In this document: positions 25,173 through 34,201 of the stretch, one piece after another
Layout: each line of letters begins with the position of its first letter
How positions within the stretch are numbered: the stretch's first letter is position 1
From: Parabacteroides sp. TM07-1AC
GTDB taxonomy: Bacteria; Bacteroidota; Bacteroidia; Bacteroidales; Tannerellaceae
Assembly: GCF_003480915.1 (NCBI RefSeq)
Contig: NZ_QUKD01000006.1
Coordinates: 248,001 to 312,000, forward strand
DNA: 64,000 nt
Direction: 5' to 3'
Notes under the pieces: model-generated
What the model was told of the DNA's origin: nothing
The model's database searches: none
The model's input: the letters and a program-made list of their open reading frames with translations, nothing else
Translations under genes and position numbers: made by a program

Positions 25173-27353
25173 ATGACGAAAAACAAATCCGGGAAGAAGG
25201 ATAATAAAGAAAATAAACCGAAAAAGAATAAGGCAAAACGTATGAAGAAAGAAGCTATGCTTCATTCTGTGATGTCTGTCTTTCAATCCTCTCCCAAGGA
25301 ACCATTTAACTATAAACAAATAAGCAAACTGATCGGCGTGGAAAGCCAGGTACAGAAACTACAGGTGGTAGACCTGCTGTATGATCTTTCGGCCGAGAAC
25401 TTTATTACAGAAATAGACCGCGGACGTTATCGCTATAACGGTCTCGGTACGACTGCAATCGGAACATTCGGACGTCGGAGCAACGGGAAGAACTCGTTTA
25501 TACCGGAAGACGGTGGTGCGCCGGTTTTCGTGGCAGAACGAAATTCCGGACATGCGATGGACGGAGACAAGGTGAAGGTGCAGTTGTTTGCTAAACGCAA
25601 GGGAGCTGAACCGGAAGCCGAAGTGATCGAGGTACTGGAAAGCCAGAAAAAGACATTTGTCGGTAAGTTGCAGGTGACGAAAGGCTTTGCCTTCCTGATC
25701 ACCGAGAACAAGACACTTGCCAACGATATATTTATCCCGAAAGACAAACTGAAAGGCGGAAAGAACGGCGATAAGGCTATTGTCCGTATCGTGGAATGGC
25801 CCGATGAGGCAAAGAATCCGCTGGGTGAAGTAGTCGACATTTTGGGTGTAGCCGGTCAGAATACGGCAGAGATGCATGCGATACTGGCTGAGTTCGGTTT
25901 GCCGTATACCTATCCGGAAAATGTGGAGAAAGCGGCAAATAAAATATCCGATGCCATTCCTGAGGAAGAGATCGCCAAGCGTGAGGATTTCCGTCAGATT
26001 CTGACTTTCACCATCGACCCGAAAGATGCGAAGGACTTCGACGATGCCTTGTCTATCCGCCATTTGGATAACGGCTCTTGGGAAGTGGGCGTACATATTG
26101 CTGATGTAACGCATTATGTGAAACCGGAAAGCCTGATCGACCGTGAGGCGGAAAGCCGGGCGACATCCGTTTATCTGGTAGACCGTACCATCCCGATGTT
26201 GCCGGAACGCTTGTGTAATCAGATCTGTTCGTTGCGTCCGGATGAAGAGAAGTTATGTTTCTCTGCTATCTTTGAGCTGGACGATGAGGCGAATGTAAAG
26301 AAATCGCATATCGGACGTACCGTGATCAAGAGTGACCGCCGTTTTACGTATGAGGAGGCACAGCAGGTGATCGAGACGGGAGAAGGTGACTATAAAGATG
26401 AAATACTGGTATTGGACCGGTTGGCTAAAAAATTGCGGGAGAAACGTTTCCAAAACGGAGCCGTTAATTTCGACCGCTTCGAAGTTCGCTTCGAGATCGA
26501 TGAGACCGGAAAGCCGATCAGCACCTATATTAAGGAATCGAAAGATGCCAACAAACTGATTGAAGAGTTTATGTTGCTGGCGAACCGTACGGTGGCTGAA
26601 TTTGTCGGTAAAGTACCTAAAGGGAAGACGAAGAAGACCTTTGTTTACCGTATCCACGATCTGCCCGATCCGGACAAACTGGAGAACTTTGCCGCCTTTA
26701 TCCGCCGTTTTGGTTATAAGATGAAAACGGAAGGAAGCAGTAAGATAGATATTTCACGCAATTTGAACCGTTTGCTAGACGAGGTGCATGATAAACCGGA
26801 AGAGAACCTGATCGAGACGTTAGCTATCCGTTCGATGCAGAAAGCCCGTTATACGACAGAGAATATTGGTCATTATGGTCTGGCATTTGAATATTATACG
26901 CATTTTACTTCTCCTATCCGTCGTTATCCGGATATGATGGTGCATCGTTTACTGGAGCGCTATCTGGATGGCGGACGTAGTGTGGTAAAAGCGAAGTACG
27001 AGGAGAAGTGTGACCATTGCTCGACGATGGAGCAGGTGGCGGCAAATGCCGAACGCGCTTCTATCAAATACAAGCAGGTCGAGTTCATGCAGGATAAACT
27101 GGGCATGGTGTTCGATGGCGTGATCTCCGGCGTTACGGAATGGGGGTTATACGTGGAGCTGAACGAGAATAAATGTGAAGGGCTTGTGCCTATCCGTGAC
27201 CTCGGTGACGATTTCTACGACATGGATGAAGAAACATACAGCCTGATCGGTCGTCGCAAGAAACGTCGCTTCCGTCTGGGTGACCCGGTGACTGTGAAGA
27301 TCGCAAATGCTAATCTGGAACGTAAGCAGCTGGACTTTATGTTGATGGAGTAA
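25173..27353 (+). CDS. rnr: Ribonuclease R
   Basis: 726-residue processive 3'-5' exoribonuclease of the RNase II/R family, acting on structured RNA. A Lys-rich N-terminal segment precedes a winged-helix-like part, cold-shock domains (about 85-215), the RNB catalytic domain (about 265-595) with the metal-binding aspartates in TIDPKDAKDFDDALS near residue 280, and the C-terminal S1 domain (about 640-720, FDGVISGVTEWGLYVEL). The ending lacks the long basic tail of the E. coli enzyme, as is usual in Bacteroidetes. A strong terminator follows. Confidence 0.95.
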   Translation: MTKNKSGKKDNKENKPKKNKAKRMKKEAMLHSVMSVFQSSPKEPFNYKQISKLIGVESQVQKLQVVDLLYDLSAENFITEIDRGRYRYNGLGTTAIGTFGRRSNGKNSFIPEDGGAPVFVAERNSGHAMDGDKVKVQLFAKRKGAEPEAEVIEVLESQKKTFVGKLQVTKGFAFLITENKTLANDIFIPKDKLKGGKNGDKAIVRIVEWPDEAKNPLGEVVDILGVAGQNTAEMHAILAEFGLPYTYPENVEKAANKISDAIPEEEIAKREDFRQILTFTIDPKDAKDFDDALSIRHLDNGSWEVGVHIADVTHYVKPESLIDREAESRATSVYLVDRTIPMLPERLCNQICSLRPDEEKLCFSAIFELDDEANVKKSHIGRTVIKSDRRFTYEEAQQVIETGEGDYKDEILVLDRLAKKLREKRFQNGAVNFDRFEVRFEIDETGKPISTYIKESKDANKLIEEFMLLANRTVAEFVGKVPKGKTKKTFVYRIHDLPDPDKLENFAAFIRRFGYKMKTEGSSKIDISRNLNRLLDEVHDKPEENLIETLAIRSMQKARYTTENIGHYGLAFEYYTHFTSPIRRYPDMMVHRLLERYLDGGRSVVKAKYEEKCDHCSTMEQVAANAERASIKYKQVEFMQDKLGMVFDGVISGVTEWGLYVELNENKCEGLVPIRDLGDDFYDMDEETYSLIGRRKKRRFRLGDPVTVKIANANLERKQLDFMLME

Positions 27354-27373
27354 GAACCGGATAACTATAAAAT

Positions 27374-27416
27374 AAAAGAGACAACTAATGTACTACGGAT
27401 TAGTTGTCTCTTTTTT
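27374..27416 (+). terminator. Rho-independent terminator after rnr
   Basis: A perfect 16-base stem (27374-27389 with 27399-27414) has a 9-base loop and ends in a T-run through 27416. The A-run on the left arm means it may also terminate the opposite strand, although the small gene at 27471-27683 ends 57 bases away. Confidence 0.88.
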
Positions 27417-27470
27417 ATTTGTAGGAAAGGTATTTTTGTTTCTTTTCGGAAATCTCACTAATATCTTCTA

Positions 27471-27683
27471 TTACCAATAAATCAGACCAAGTACGCCGCA
27501 TCCGATCAATGCCGATCCCAACAAGGCATAAAAGATACGTGCTCCTTTCCTGCCGAATTTGTTGACAAAGGTAGTTGCTCCGCTGGTTTCAAAATACCAG
27601 TCGAAATTAAAGATAGCGGCGATCAGAGAGAAGGCTCCCAGAGCGATAAAGATAGCTAACAGGAAATAATCGGTCGGTTCCAT
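27471..27683 (-). CDS. Small two-helix membrane protein, Imm17-like
   Basis: 70-residue protein with two membrane helices (about residues 6-26, FLLAIFIALGAFSLIAAIFN, and 52-69, ALLGSALIGCGVLGLIYW) joined by a short polar loop with the motif FGRKGARIFYALLG. This layout, with aromatic residues after helix one and a conserved G-R-x-x-A-R before helix two, resembles proteins annotated as immunity 17 family in Bacteroides. No toxin gene is adjacent. It starts three bases after tsaE ends, so it is co-transcribed with tsaE. The family call is from pattern recognition only. Confidence 0.6.
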   Translation of the reverse strand: MEPTDYFLLAIFIALGAFSLIAAIFNFDWYFETSGATTFVNKFGRKGARIFYALLGSALIGCGVLGLIYW

Positions 27684-27686
27684 CGG

Positions 27687-28106
27687 TTATTTTACTTCTA
27701 CGGTCCGTGAGCCGTCAGGATTTTCACTGATCGTTACATCCACCACATCGCCGGGAAGTAAATCTTCGATCTTTTCCGGCCATTCGATAAAGCAAAGGGC
27801 ACCGCTGTAGAAATAATCTTCTGTACCGATGTCTTCTGCTTCGCTCAGTTTGTTGATGCGGTAGAAGTCGAAATGATAAATCAGTTCGCCGGTCGTATCA
27901 CTACGGTATTCGTTGATGATAGCAAATGTCGGACTGTTGATAACATCTTCTACTCCTAACTCTTCGCAAATCGCTTTGATGAAAGTCGTTTTACCTGCTC
28001 CCATATTACCATGGAAAGCAAAAACGGTACGGTCATCCATTCCGGCAATGAACTCTTTGGCAGCCTGGCGGATGGTATCTAAATTCTCAATCTTGATAAT
28101 ACTCAT
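27687..28106 (-). CDS. tsaE: tRNA threonylcarbamoyladenosine biosynthesis ATPase
   Basis: 139-residue P-loop protein that works with TsaD and TsaB to place the t6A modification on ANN-decoding tRNAs. The Walker A motif is [16 protein letters not shown], the switch-like region is [11 protein letters not shown], and the characteristic HFDFYRI and [13 protein letters not shown] are present. Length is normal. It has its own -7 element upstream (28144-28151), follows porX on the same strand, and is followed by the Imm17-like gene. Confidence 0.95.
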   Translation of the reverse strand: MSIIKIENLDTIRQAAKEFIAGMDDRTVFAFHGNMGAGKTTFIKAICEELGVEDVINSPTFAIINEYRSDTTGELIYHFDFYRINKLSEAEDIGTEDYFYSGALCFIEWPEKIEDLLPGDVVDVTISENPDGSRTVEVK

Positions 28107-28143
28107 GATGTCTGTTGATTATTGATCATTTGTAATCTACCTG

Positions 28144-28151
28144 CAAAGGTA
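28144..28151 (-). promoter_or_regulatory. -7 promoter element for tsaE
   Basis: On the minus strand it reads TACCTTTG, an exact TAnnTTTG match, 37 bases before the tsaE ATG at 28106 and just after the AT-rich repeat following porX. Confidence 0.45.
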
Positions 28152-28153
28152 TA

Positions 28154-28188
28154 TTAATTTTCAATTCTCAATTCTCAATTTTCAATTA
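28154..28188. repeat. AT-rich heptad repeat directly after porX
   Basis: Read on the minus strand, the porX stop TAA (28186-28188) runs straight into TTGAAAA, TTGAGAA, TTGAGAA, TTGAAAA units. It is the same style of repeat as at 20466-20575 and 22442-22525, but here only one orientation is present. Confidence 0.65.
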
Positions 28189-29736
28189 TTTTGGTATCAT
28201 GGTGATAAACGGTACCATCATTTCCTCCATCGAAATCCCGCCATGCTGGAATGTATTCTTGTAATAAGAAACATAATAATTGTAGTTGTTCGGATAGGCG
28301 AAGAAGTCATCGTTCATCGCAAAAATGTATTTACTGCTCAGGTTGGGAGAGGGCAGGCCCACTTTTTCCGGGTCACGTATTTCCAGTACCTCCTTCGGGT
28401 TGTAATTCAAATTCTTACCGACTTTATAACGGAGATTTGTATTCGTGTTCCGGTCACCGATCACTTTGATCGGGTTGTCGACACGAATGGTCCCGTGGTC
28501 GGTGGTCACAATTACTTTATAACCTTTGTCGGAGATACGTTTGAACAGCTCCAAAGTGGTGGAATGCTGGAACCAGGAACGGGTCAGGCTGCGGTAAGCC
28601 GCTTCGCTCTGCGCCAGTTCACGGATCATTTTCATTTCCGTACGGGCATGCGACAACATATCCACGAAGTTGAGGACAACGACATTCAACTGGTTATGTG
28701 TCAGAGAAGAGATCATATTCAGTAGCTTTTCTCCGTATTGCGAATCGTGTACTTTGTTGTAAGAGAAGCTATATTTCTTACGGAAGCGGTCGATCTGTGT
28801 CTGGATCAAAGGTTCTTCGTTCAGGTTTTTGCCTTCCTCGCTTTCCTCGTCCACCCATAAATCCGGGAACATTTTCTCTATCTGCAAAGGCATCAGGCCG
28901 GAGAAGATGGAATTGCGTGCATATTGGGTAGCAGTAGGCAGAATACTGTAATATAATCCTTCATCGAAAGTGAAATATTCAGCCAGCAGGTCTTTTACCA
29001 CGCGCCACTGGTCTAGACGGAAGTTATCGATCAGGATGAAAAAGACCTTCTCGTCGTTATCCAGCAACGGGAATACTTTTTTCTTGAACAGGTCCGGACT
29101 CATCAAAGGACGCTCGGCTGGGTTCTGTATCCAGTTTACGTAATTCTTTTTTACGAATTTGCCGAAAGCTTTATTCGCTTCTTCTTTCTGCATCCGGAGC
29201 ATATCGGTCATTTGTACCTGGCTGCTTTCCAGTTCCAGTTCCCAGTAGACCAGTTTTTTGTATAGCTCCATCCAATCGTCGGTGGTTAGCGAATCGTTGA
29301 TCTGCATGCCGATACGGTTGAATTCCTGCTGGTAGCCGACTGTCGTCGTTTCCGAAATAATCACATTTTTATGAACGTTCTTTTTGATGGAAAGAAGCAG
29401 TTGATTCGGGTTGACCGGCTTGATCAGGTAATCGGCAATCTTATTCCCGATAGCCTGGTTCATGATGCTCTCTTCCTCGCTTTTGGTAACCATGACGACC
29501 GGAACGTTGGGATTGATCTCTTTGATCTGTGCCAGTGTCTCCAAACCGGTCAGACCCGGCATGTTCTCGTCCAGGAATATGATATCGAACGATTGCTCCC
29601 GGCAACAGTCGATAGCATCCTGCCCGCTGATCACCGGAATCACTTCATACCCTTTATCCTGTAGAAACAAAATGTGAGGTTTCAACAAATCGATCTCATC
29701 ATCTGCCCAAAGTACTCTGTCTTTCTTTACTGCCAT
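28186..29736 (-). CDS. porX: PorX, response regulator with PglZ/alkaline-phosphatase-like domain
   Basis: 516-residue regulator. Residues 5-125 form a CheY-like receiver with WADDE, the phospho-acceptor Asp56 in FLDENMPG, and the conserved lysine in YLIKPVNP. The remainder is a PglZ-type domain of the alkaline-phosphatase superfamily, with VFFILIDNFRLDQWRVV (metal site and nucleophile region) and VIVTTDHGTIRVDNP. PorX of Porphyromonas gingivalis has the same architecture and length; there it acts with the sensor PorY and the ECF factor SigP to control the type IX secretion system, and the PglZ domain is an oligonucleotide phosphodiesterase. No type IX component is in this window. A -7 element lies at 29759-29766. 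Confidence 0.93.
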   Translation of the reverse strand: MAVKKDRVLWADDEIDLLKPHILFLQDKGYEVIPVISGQDAIDCCREQSFDIIFLDENMPGLTGLETLAQIKEINPNVPVVMVTKSEEESIMNQAIGNKIADYLIKPVNPNQLLLSIKKNVHKNVIISETTTVGYQQEFNRIGMQINDSLTTDDWMELYKKLVYWELELESSQVQMTDMLRMQKEEANKAFGKFVKKNYVNWIQNPAERPLMSPDLFKKKVFPLLDNDEKVFFILIDNFRLDQWRVVKDLLAEYFTFDEGLYYSILPTATQYARNSIFSGLMPLQIEKMFPDLWVDEESEEGKNLNEEPLIQTQIDRFRKKYSFSYNKVHDSQYGEKLLNMISSLTHNQLNVVVLNFVDMLSHARTEMKMIRELAQSEAAYRSLTRSWFQHSTTLELFKRISDKGYKVIVTTDHGTIRVDNPIKVIGDRNTNTNLRYKVGKNLNYNPKEVLEIRDPEKVGLPSPNLSSKYIFAMNDDFFAYPNNYNYYVSYYKNTFQHGGISMEEMMVPFITMIPK

Positions 29737-29758
29737 ATGTTTCCTAAATTATTTCTTA

Positions 29759-29766
29759 CAAATTTA
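29759..29766 (-). promoter_or_regulatory. -7 promoter element for porX
   Basis: On the minus strand it reads TAAATTTG, an exact TAnnTTTG match, 22 bases before the ATG at 29736. Confidence 0.4.
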
Positions 29767-29895
29767 ATCGGAATAGTTTACATAATAACGATGCTTGTTC
29801 CGGTTTTGTATATTGATCCCTGTTTTTTTACGGTCTTTTATATCCTTGTGTTTTATTTTGTAAATATCATGATAATAGGTGAATAATAATACTTA

Positions 29896-30006
29896 TTATC
29901 CCTGATATTCTGATTACAATAACAAAATAACCTGTAAAAAGTTACAAATATCCCCTGTCTGTACAGACAAAAAATGATAAGTTTGTAAACCTGTTATCAG
30001 GGATAA
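29896..30006. promoter_or_regulatory. Control region of the xyloglucan-locus regulator
   Basis: Part of the 303-base divergent gap between porX and the HTCS gene. TTATCCCTGATA (29896-29907) and TATCAGGGATAA (29995-30006) are perfect 12-base inverted repeats. Between them lie the 14-base palindrome TGTCTGTACAGACA (29956-29969) and TAAGTTTG (29978-29985), an exact -7 element for the HTCS gene. The palindrome covers the -33 position, as an operator would. Confidence 0.5.
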
Positions 30007-30011
30007 AGGAT

Positions 30012-30047
30012 ATGAAACCGATTAGTCTATTACTGTTGTATGAATAG
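30012..30047 (+). CDS. Possible 11-codon leader ORF overlapping the HTCS start
   Basis: ATG at 30012 opens a reading frame MKPISLLLLYE that stops at TAG (30045-30047), overlapping the HTCS start codon at 30040 by 8 bases. It could couple translation to the regulator gene or be chance. There is no independent evidence for expression. Confidence 0.25.
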   Translation: MKPISLLLLYE

Positions 30048-33000
30048 AACGCGATTTATATATATTATTGTTTGTTTACTCTGTACGGTTACTCTCGTAC
30101 AAGGGGTAGAGAATAAAATCCTGTTTAACCGTCTGGATGTAAACAACGGGTTATCGTCTAATGAAGTGACCTGTATCTATAAAAACCGGAAAGGATTTAT
30201 GTGGTTTGGTTCGAGTTCGGGACTGAGCCGTTTCGACGGCTATGAGTTCCGCGCCTTCCGGCATGAAGTGGACGGTGCGCTATTTTCGGAAGCTTATGTG
30301 ACCCAGATCACGGAAACGGCAGACAGAAATCTGTGGATCTCTTATGAAGACGGAAAGGTTGGAGTCTATAATCCGGTTAAAAATATATTTCTGACATTGG
30401 AAGAGGCCCGGAAAGAATTGGGTTTGCCTGCTAATATATCAGGTGTCTTTCAAGGGAAAGACCTGCAATTGATTTTCAGTACTTCAGATAATCAATTGTA
30501 TGCCTATGATTATTCTACCGGAAAAGCGGTTGTTTATCCGGTTGATCCGTCGGAAGGGCAGGTGTGCGATGTATATCAGAAGGGAGAGATATTGTATGTG
30601 ATCCATACGTCCGGTGTGATCGAGATGATCGATTTGCAGCAGGGAAAGTCCATCTTGAAGAACGACCATCTGAAAAAGGCGTGTAAAGCCAGACGATTCA
30701 TGCTGTTCGTAGATAGTGATAACGAGATCTGGGTTTATCCGGATCCGGAAAGTTATGGGGGATTGTACCGTTTCACTCCGCGGAATGGCAGGTGGAAACA
30801 ATATAATACTTCTTCTCCTCTTCCCCTGAATTCTTCGCTGATACGGGGAGTGGAGGAAGATTCGGAAGGCGTGATCTGGATTGCTGCCGATCATGGTGGC
30901 CTGAATCTGCTGGACAAGAAGACGGAAACGATCCGTTACCTGAAGAATAATCCGTTCGACCTGCGGAGTATCAGTCAAAACAGTGTGATCAGTTTATATA
31001 AGGATGATACGGGAATTATCTGGACAGGTACTTACAAGAACGGTATTAACTATTATCATGAAAGTATCTTTAAGTTCCGTTCGCTCCGTTATCCGGTTAT
31101 GGAGGCTGAGGATGCGGAGATCAATGACTGTAATTGCGTCCTGGAAGATCGTTCCGGGAATTTGTGGATCGGGACTAACGGGAACGGATTGTTATATTAT
31201 AACCGGACAACCGGACAATACCGGAAGTATCGCCATGATCCGGCTGATCCGTCGAGTATCAGCAGTAACATTGTTGTTTGTCTGGAAAATGATGCCAGCG
31301 GTAATCTCTGGATCGGTACTTATGTCGGTGGACTGGATTGTTTTGACGGGAACCGTTTTAAACATTACCGTCCTCAGACCGACAGTTTGAAAGAGTTATC
31401 GAACAACAGTGTATACAGTCTTTATGCAGATGAGGTCGGCAATCTTTGGATCGGCACGCTGGGAGGAGGTATGGATTGTCTGGAGCTGAAGACGGGGGAA
31501 TGGTCACATTTCCATTCGGGTGACCCGGAGAATCCATTGGGCTCCGATTATATTTATTCCATATCCAAAGGTAATAAGGATGAATTACTGATAGGTACCT
31601 CGTTGGGTGTGAATATGCTCGATACGAAAAGCGGGCGTGTATCTTCTTTTAAAGGGGAGATGAACAGGGGGAAAGTGTTCAATGATAAAGCGATCAATAC
31701 AGTTTACCGGGATAGCCGTAATCTGTTGTGGATCGGCAGTAATAACGGACTGACCGTTTATGACCCTTCCCACGATAAACTATATCAACTGGATAAAACG
31801 AATGGTTTGCCTGACAACGATATTATGTCTATCCGGGAAGATGATACTTATGTTTTGTGGCTTGGGACGAAGAACGGTTTACTCCAGCTAACCCCACATT
31901 ATAAGAAGGACGGAACATATCGGTTTAATTGTGTCACTTATTATGAGAATGAGGGTGTGCAAGGTCGTGTTTTTAACCGGAACAGTGTATGCCGCTCTGC
32001 TTCAGGAGAACTGATCTTCGGAGGAACGAACGGACTGACTGTTTTTAATCCTTCCCGGATAAAATATAATTTCTATCCTCCGGCAGTTGCCGTTACGGGT
32101 TTCCTGGTACAGAATGATCAGATTTTGCCCGGACAGCCATATAACGGGCGTATCATCCTGCAGGATGATATCAGCTATTGCAACGAGTTGTCGTTGCAAT
32201 ATGATGAACGTAGTTTTTCTTTGAATATCGCGGCTCTTAGCTATTTTCTTCCGGAGAAGAACCGCTTTTCGTATATAATGGAAGGCTTCGACAAAAAATG
32301 GGCTACCATCGATGCGGTAAACCGAAATATTACTTATACCAATCTTTCTCCCGGAACCTATACCTTTCTGTTGAAAGCAGAAAATAATGACGGTGTTTGG
32401 GGGCAGGAGCCGATAAAACTAAAGATAACGATCATGCCTCCTTTCTGGGCGACCAACTGGGCGATCTTTTTATATTGTATCCTGGCTGCCATTATCGTAT
32501 TCGCCATTATCCGAGGTATCCTTCATATTCAAAAGCGAAAATTTGAGAAAGAGCAGGAACGGATACGGGCCAACCAGCTTCATGAGATGGATGAGATGAA
32601 ATTACGCTTCTTCACCAATGTCAGCCATGAGTTTCGTACGCCTTTATCCCTGATCATTACACCGATAGAGAAGCTGATGAAGAGCGAAAGTAACCCGGAG
32701 AATCAGATGATACTGAAGTTGATCTACCAGAATGCGAACCAGTTGTTACGTTTGGTAAACCAGTTACTCGATTTCAGGAAGATCGATGTGCAGGGTGTCC
32801 AGTTACTTTTGTCCTCCGGAGATATCGTGTTGTTTGTCAGGAATATTACTTATTCATTTAAGGAACTGTCGGAGAAAAAGAATATTCGTTTTTCGTATAC
32901 GACTTCCTTCCCTTCGTTGGTCATGAAATTCGATACGGATAAGGTTTTTAAGATCGTATCCAATTTATTAAGTAACGCTTTCAAGTTCACACCTGAAGGA

Positions 33001-34182
33001 GGGGAGATATCTGTTAACCTGAGCATGCAACAGGATGAGGAAGGAAAAAGCATGTTATTGATCCAGGTCATTGATACGGGAATAGGGATTGAAGAAGATA
33101 AATATGATCTGATCTTCAATCGCTTCTATCAGATACCGTCGGAAGATAAATCCGGAACGGTGGTTGGAACAGGCATCGGATTACATTTATGCCGTGAGTT
33201 TGTCAAGTTGCATAACGGAGCGATCTCCGTCAAAAGCCAGGTTGGAAAAGGAAGTACGTTTACGGTATCGCTTCCGATCGAACTTCCGGAGATACAGGAG
33301 ATTATCTCTTCACCGGATAAATCGGATACGGCCGGAGTCGGGGAAAGGACAGGGATATCAGAAGAAAACGAAATATTCGGACAGACACAGCAAGAAAATA
33401 CGGAGATGCGTACGGAGCCGAATAAACCGACTTTACTCATTGTCGATGATAATGCAGATTTCCGTGAATTCATGAAGTTGAGTTTGAGTGGCTTGTACCA
33501 TGTATTTACGGCTGATGACGGTGAACAGGCCTGGAAAGTTATTCTGGCAGAACTTCCGGATATGGTAGTCAGTGATGTGATGATGCCGGTAACGGATGGG
33601 ATCGTTTTGTGTAAACGAATCAAACAGGATATCCGTACATCTCATATTCCAGTAATTCTTTTGACGGCGAAATCGGCAGAAGAGAGTAAAATGACCGGTC
33701 TGGAAGCAGGAGCCGACGATTATATCGGCAAACCGTTCAATATGGATATGTTGATTCTGAAGATACAGCATCTGGTAGAAATGAAGAAACGGTTGCAGAA
33801 GCAGTTCATGCAATCATCGCAAACAGGTATTCAATTGGCCGATATCCCGATCAGTTCGATGGATGAGCAGCTGATGCGGAAAGCGATAGCCTATATCGAA
33901 GAACAAATAGCTAATCCGGAACTTTCTGTCGAGCGGTTGAGCCGGGAGATGGGGATGAGCCGTGTGAACTTTTATAAGAAAACACTTTCGATAACGGGTA
34001 AAACGCCGGTCGAACTGATTCGTGCAATCCGTATGAAACGGGCAGCGCAATTGCTGGAGAAAAGTCAGATGCGTATCAACGAGGTTGCCAGTGAGGTCGG
34101 TTTCAACGACATCAAATTATTCCGTAAATATTTCAAAGATGAATTCGGGACGTTGCCGTCCGACTACATGAAAAGAGAGTAA
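30040..34182 (+). CDS. Hybrid two-component system regulator (HTCS)
   Basis: 1380-residue single-protein sensor and transcription factor in the inner membrane. After a signal segment (1-22) there is a large periplasmic two-propeller sensor built of Reg_prop repeats (about 30-690, e.g. NLWIGTNGNGLLYYN, NLWIGTLGGGMDCL), a Y_Y_Y domain (about 730-795), a membrane helix (about 804-830), HisKA with His863 in FFTNVSHEFRTPLSLI, HATPase (DTGIGIEEDKYD, VGTGIGLHLCREF), a receiver domain with Asp1179 (VVSDVMMP), and an AraC-type HTH at about 1285-1378. Such proteins bind an oligosaccharide directly and switch on the adjacent locus. Given the GH74/GH9/GH31 neighbours, the likely ligand is a xyloglucan oligosaccharide. 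GH74 starts 19 bases after the stop. Confidence 0.95.
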   Translation: MNRTRFIYIIVCLLCTVTLVQGVENKILFNRLDVNNGLSSNEVTCIYKNRKGFMWFGSSSGLSRFDGYEFRAFRHEVDGALFSEAYVTQITETADRNLWISYEDGKVGVYNPVKNIFLTLEEARKELGLPANISGVFQGKDLQLIFSTSDNQLYAYDYSTGKAVVYPVDPSEGQVCDVYQKGEILYVIHTSGVIEMIDLQQGKSILKNDHLKKACKARRFMLFVDSDNEIWVYPDPESYGGLYRFTPRNGRWKQYNTSSPLPLNSSLIRGVEEDSEGVIWIAADHGGLNLLDKKTETIRYLKNNPFDLRSISQNSVISLYKDDTGIIWTGTYKNGINYYHESIFKFRSLRYPVMEAEDAEINDCNCVLEDRSGNLWIGTNGNGLLYYNRTTGQYRKYRHDPADPSSISSNIVVCLENDASGNLWIGTYVGGLDCFDGNRFKHYRPQTDSLKELSNNSVYSLYADEVGNLWIGTLGGGMDCLELKTGEWSHFHSGDPENPLGSDYIYSISKGNKDELLIGTSLGVNMLDTKSGRVSSFKGEMNRGKVFNDKAINTVYRDSRNLLWIGSNNGLTVYDPSHDKLYQLDKTNGLPDNDIMSIREDDTYVLWLGTKNGLLQLTPHYKKDGTYRFNCVTYYENEGVQGRVFNRNSVCRSASGELIFGGTNGLTVFNPSRIKYNFYPPAVAVTGFLVQNDQILPGQPYNGRIILQDDISYCNELSLQYDERSFSLNIAALSYFLPEKNRFSYIMEGFDKKWATIDAVNRNITYTNLSPGTYTFLLKAENNDGVWGQEPIKLKITIMPPFWATNWAIFLYCILAAIIVFAIIRGILHIQKRKFEKEQERIRANQLHEMDEMKLRFFTNVSHEFRTPLSLIITPIEKLMKSESNPENQMILKLIYQNANQLLRLVNQLLDFRKIDVQGVQLLLSSGDIVLFVRNITYSFKELSEKKNIRFSYTTSFPSLVMKFDTDKVFKIVSNLLSNAFKFTPEGGEISVNLSMQQDEEGKSMLLIQVIDTGIGIEEDKYDLIFNRFYQIPSEDKSGTVVGTGIGLHLCREFVKLHNGAISVKSQVGKGSTFTVSLPIELPEIQEIISSPDKSDTAGVGERTGISEENEIFGQTQQENTEMRTEPNKPTLLIVDDNADFREFMKLSLSGLYHVFTADDGEQAWKVILAELPDMVVSDVMMPVTDGIVLCKRIKQDIRTSHIPVILLTAKSAEESKMTGLEAGADDYIGKPFNMDMLILKIQHLVEMKKRLQKQFMQSSQTGIQLADIPISSMDEQLMRKAIAYIEEQIANPELSVERLSREMGMSRVNFYKKTLSITGKTPVELIRAIRMKRAAQLLEKSQMRINEVASEVGFNDIKLFRKYFKDEFGTLPSDYMKRE

Positions 34183-34201
34183 CCATTAATATACAATTAC
34201 C

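Noticed and set aside
25359..26114. 251-codon open frame on the minus strand inside rnr
   Set aside because: It is fully antisense to the conserved RNB and cold-shock coding sequence, has no family motif, and its amino-acid composition is that of a shadow frame.
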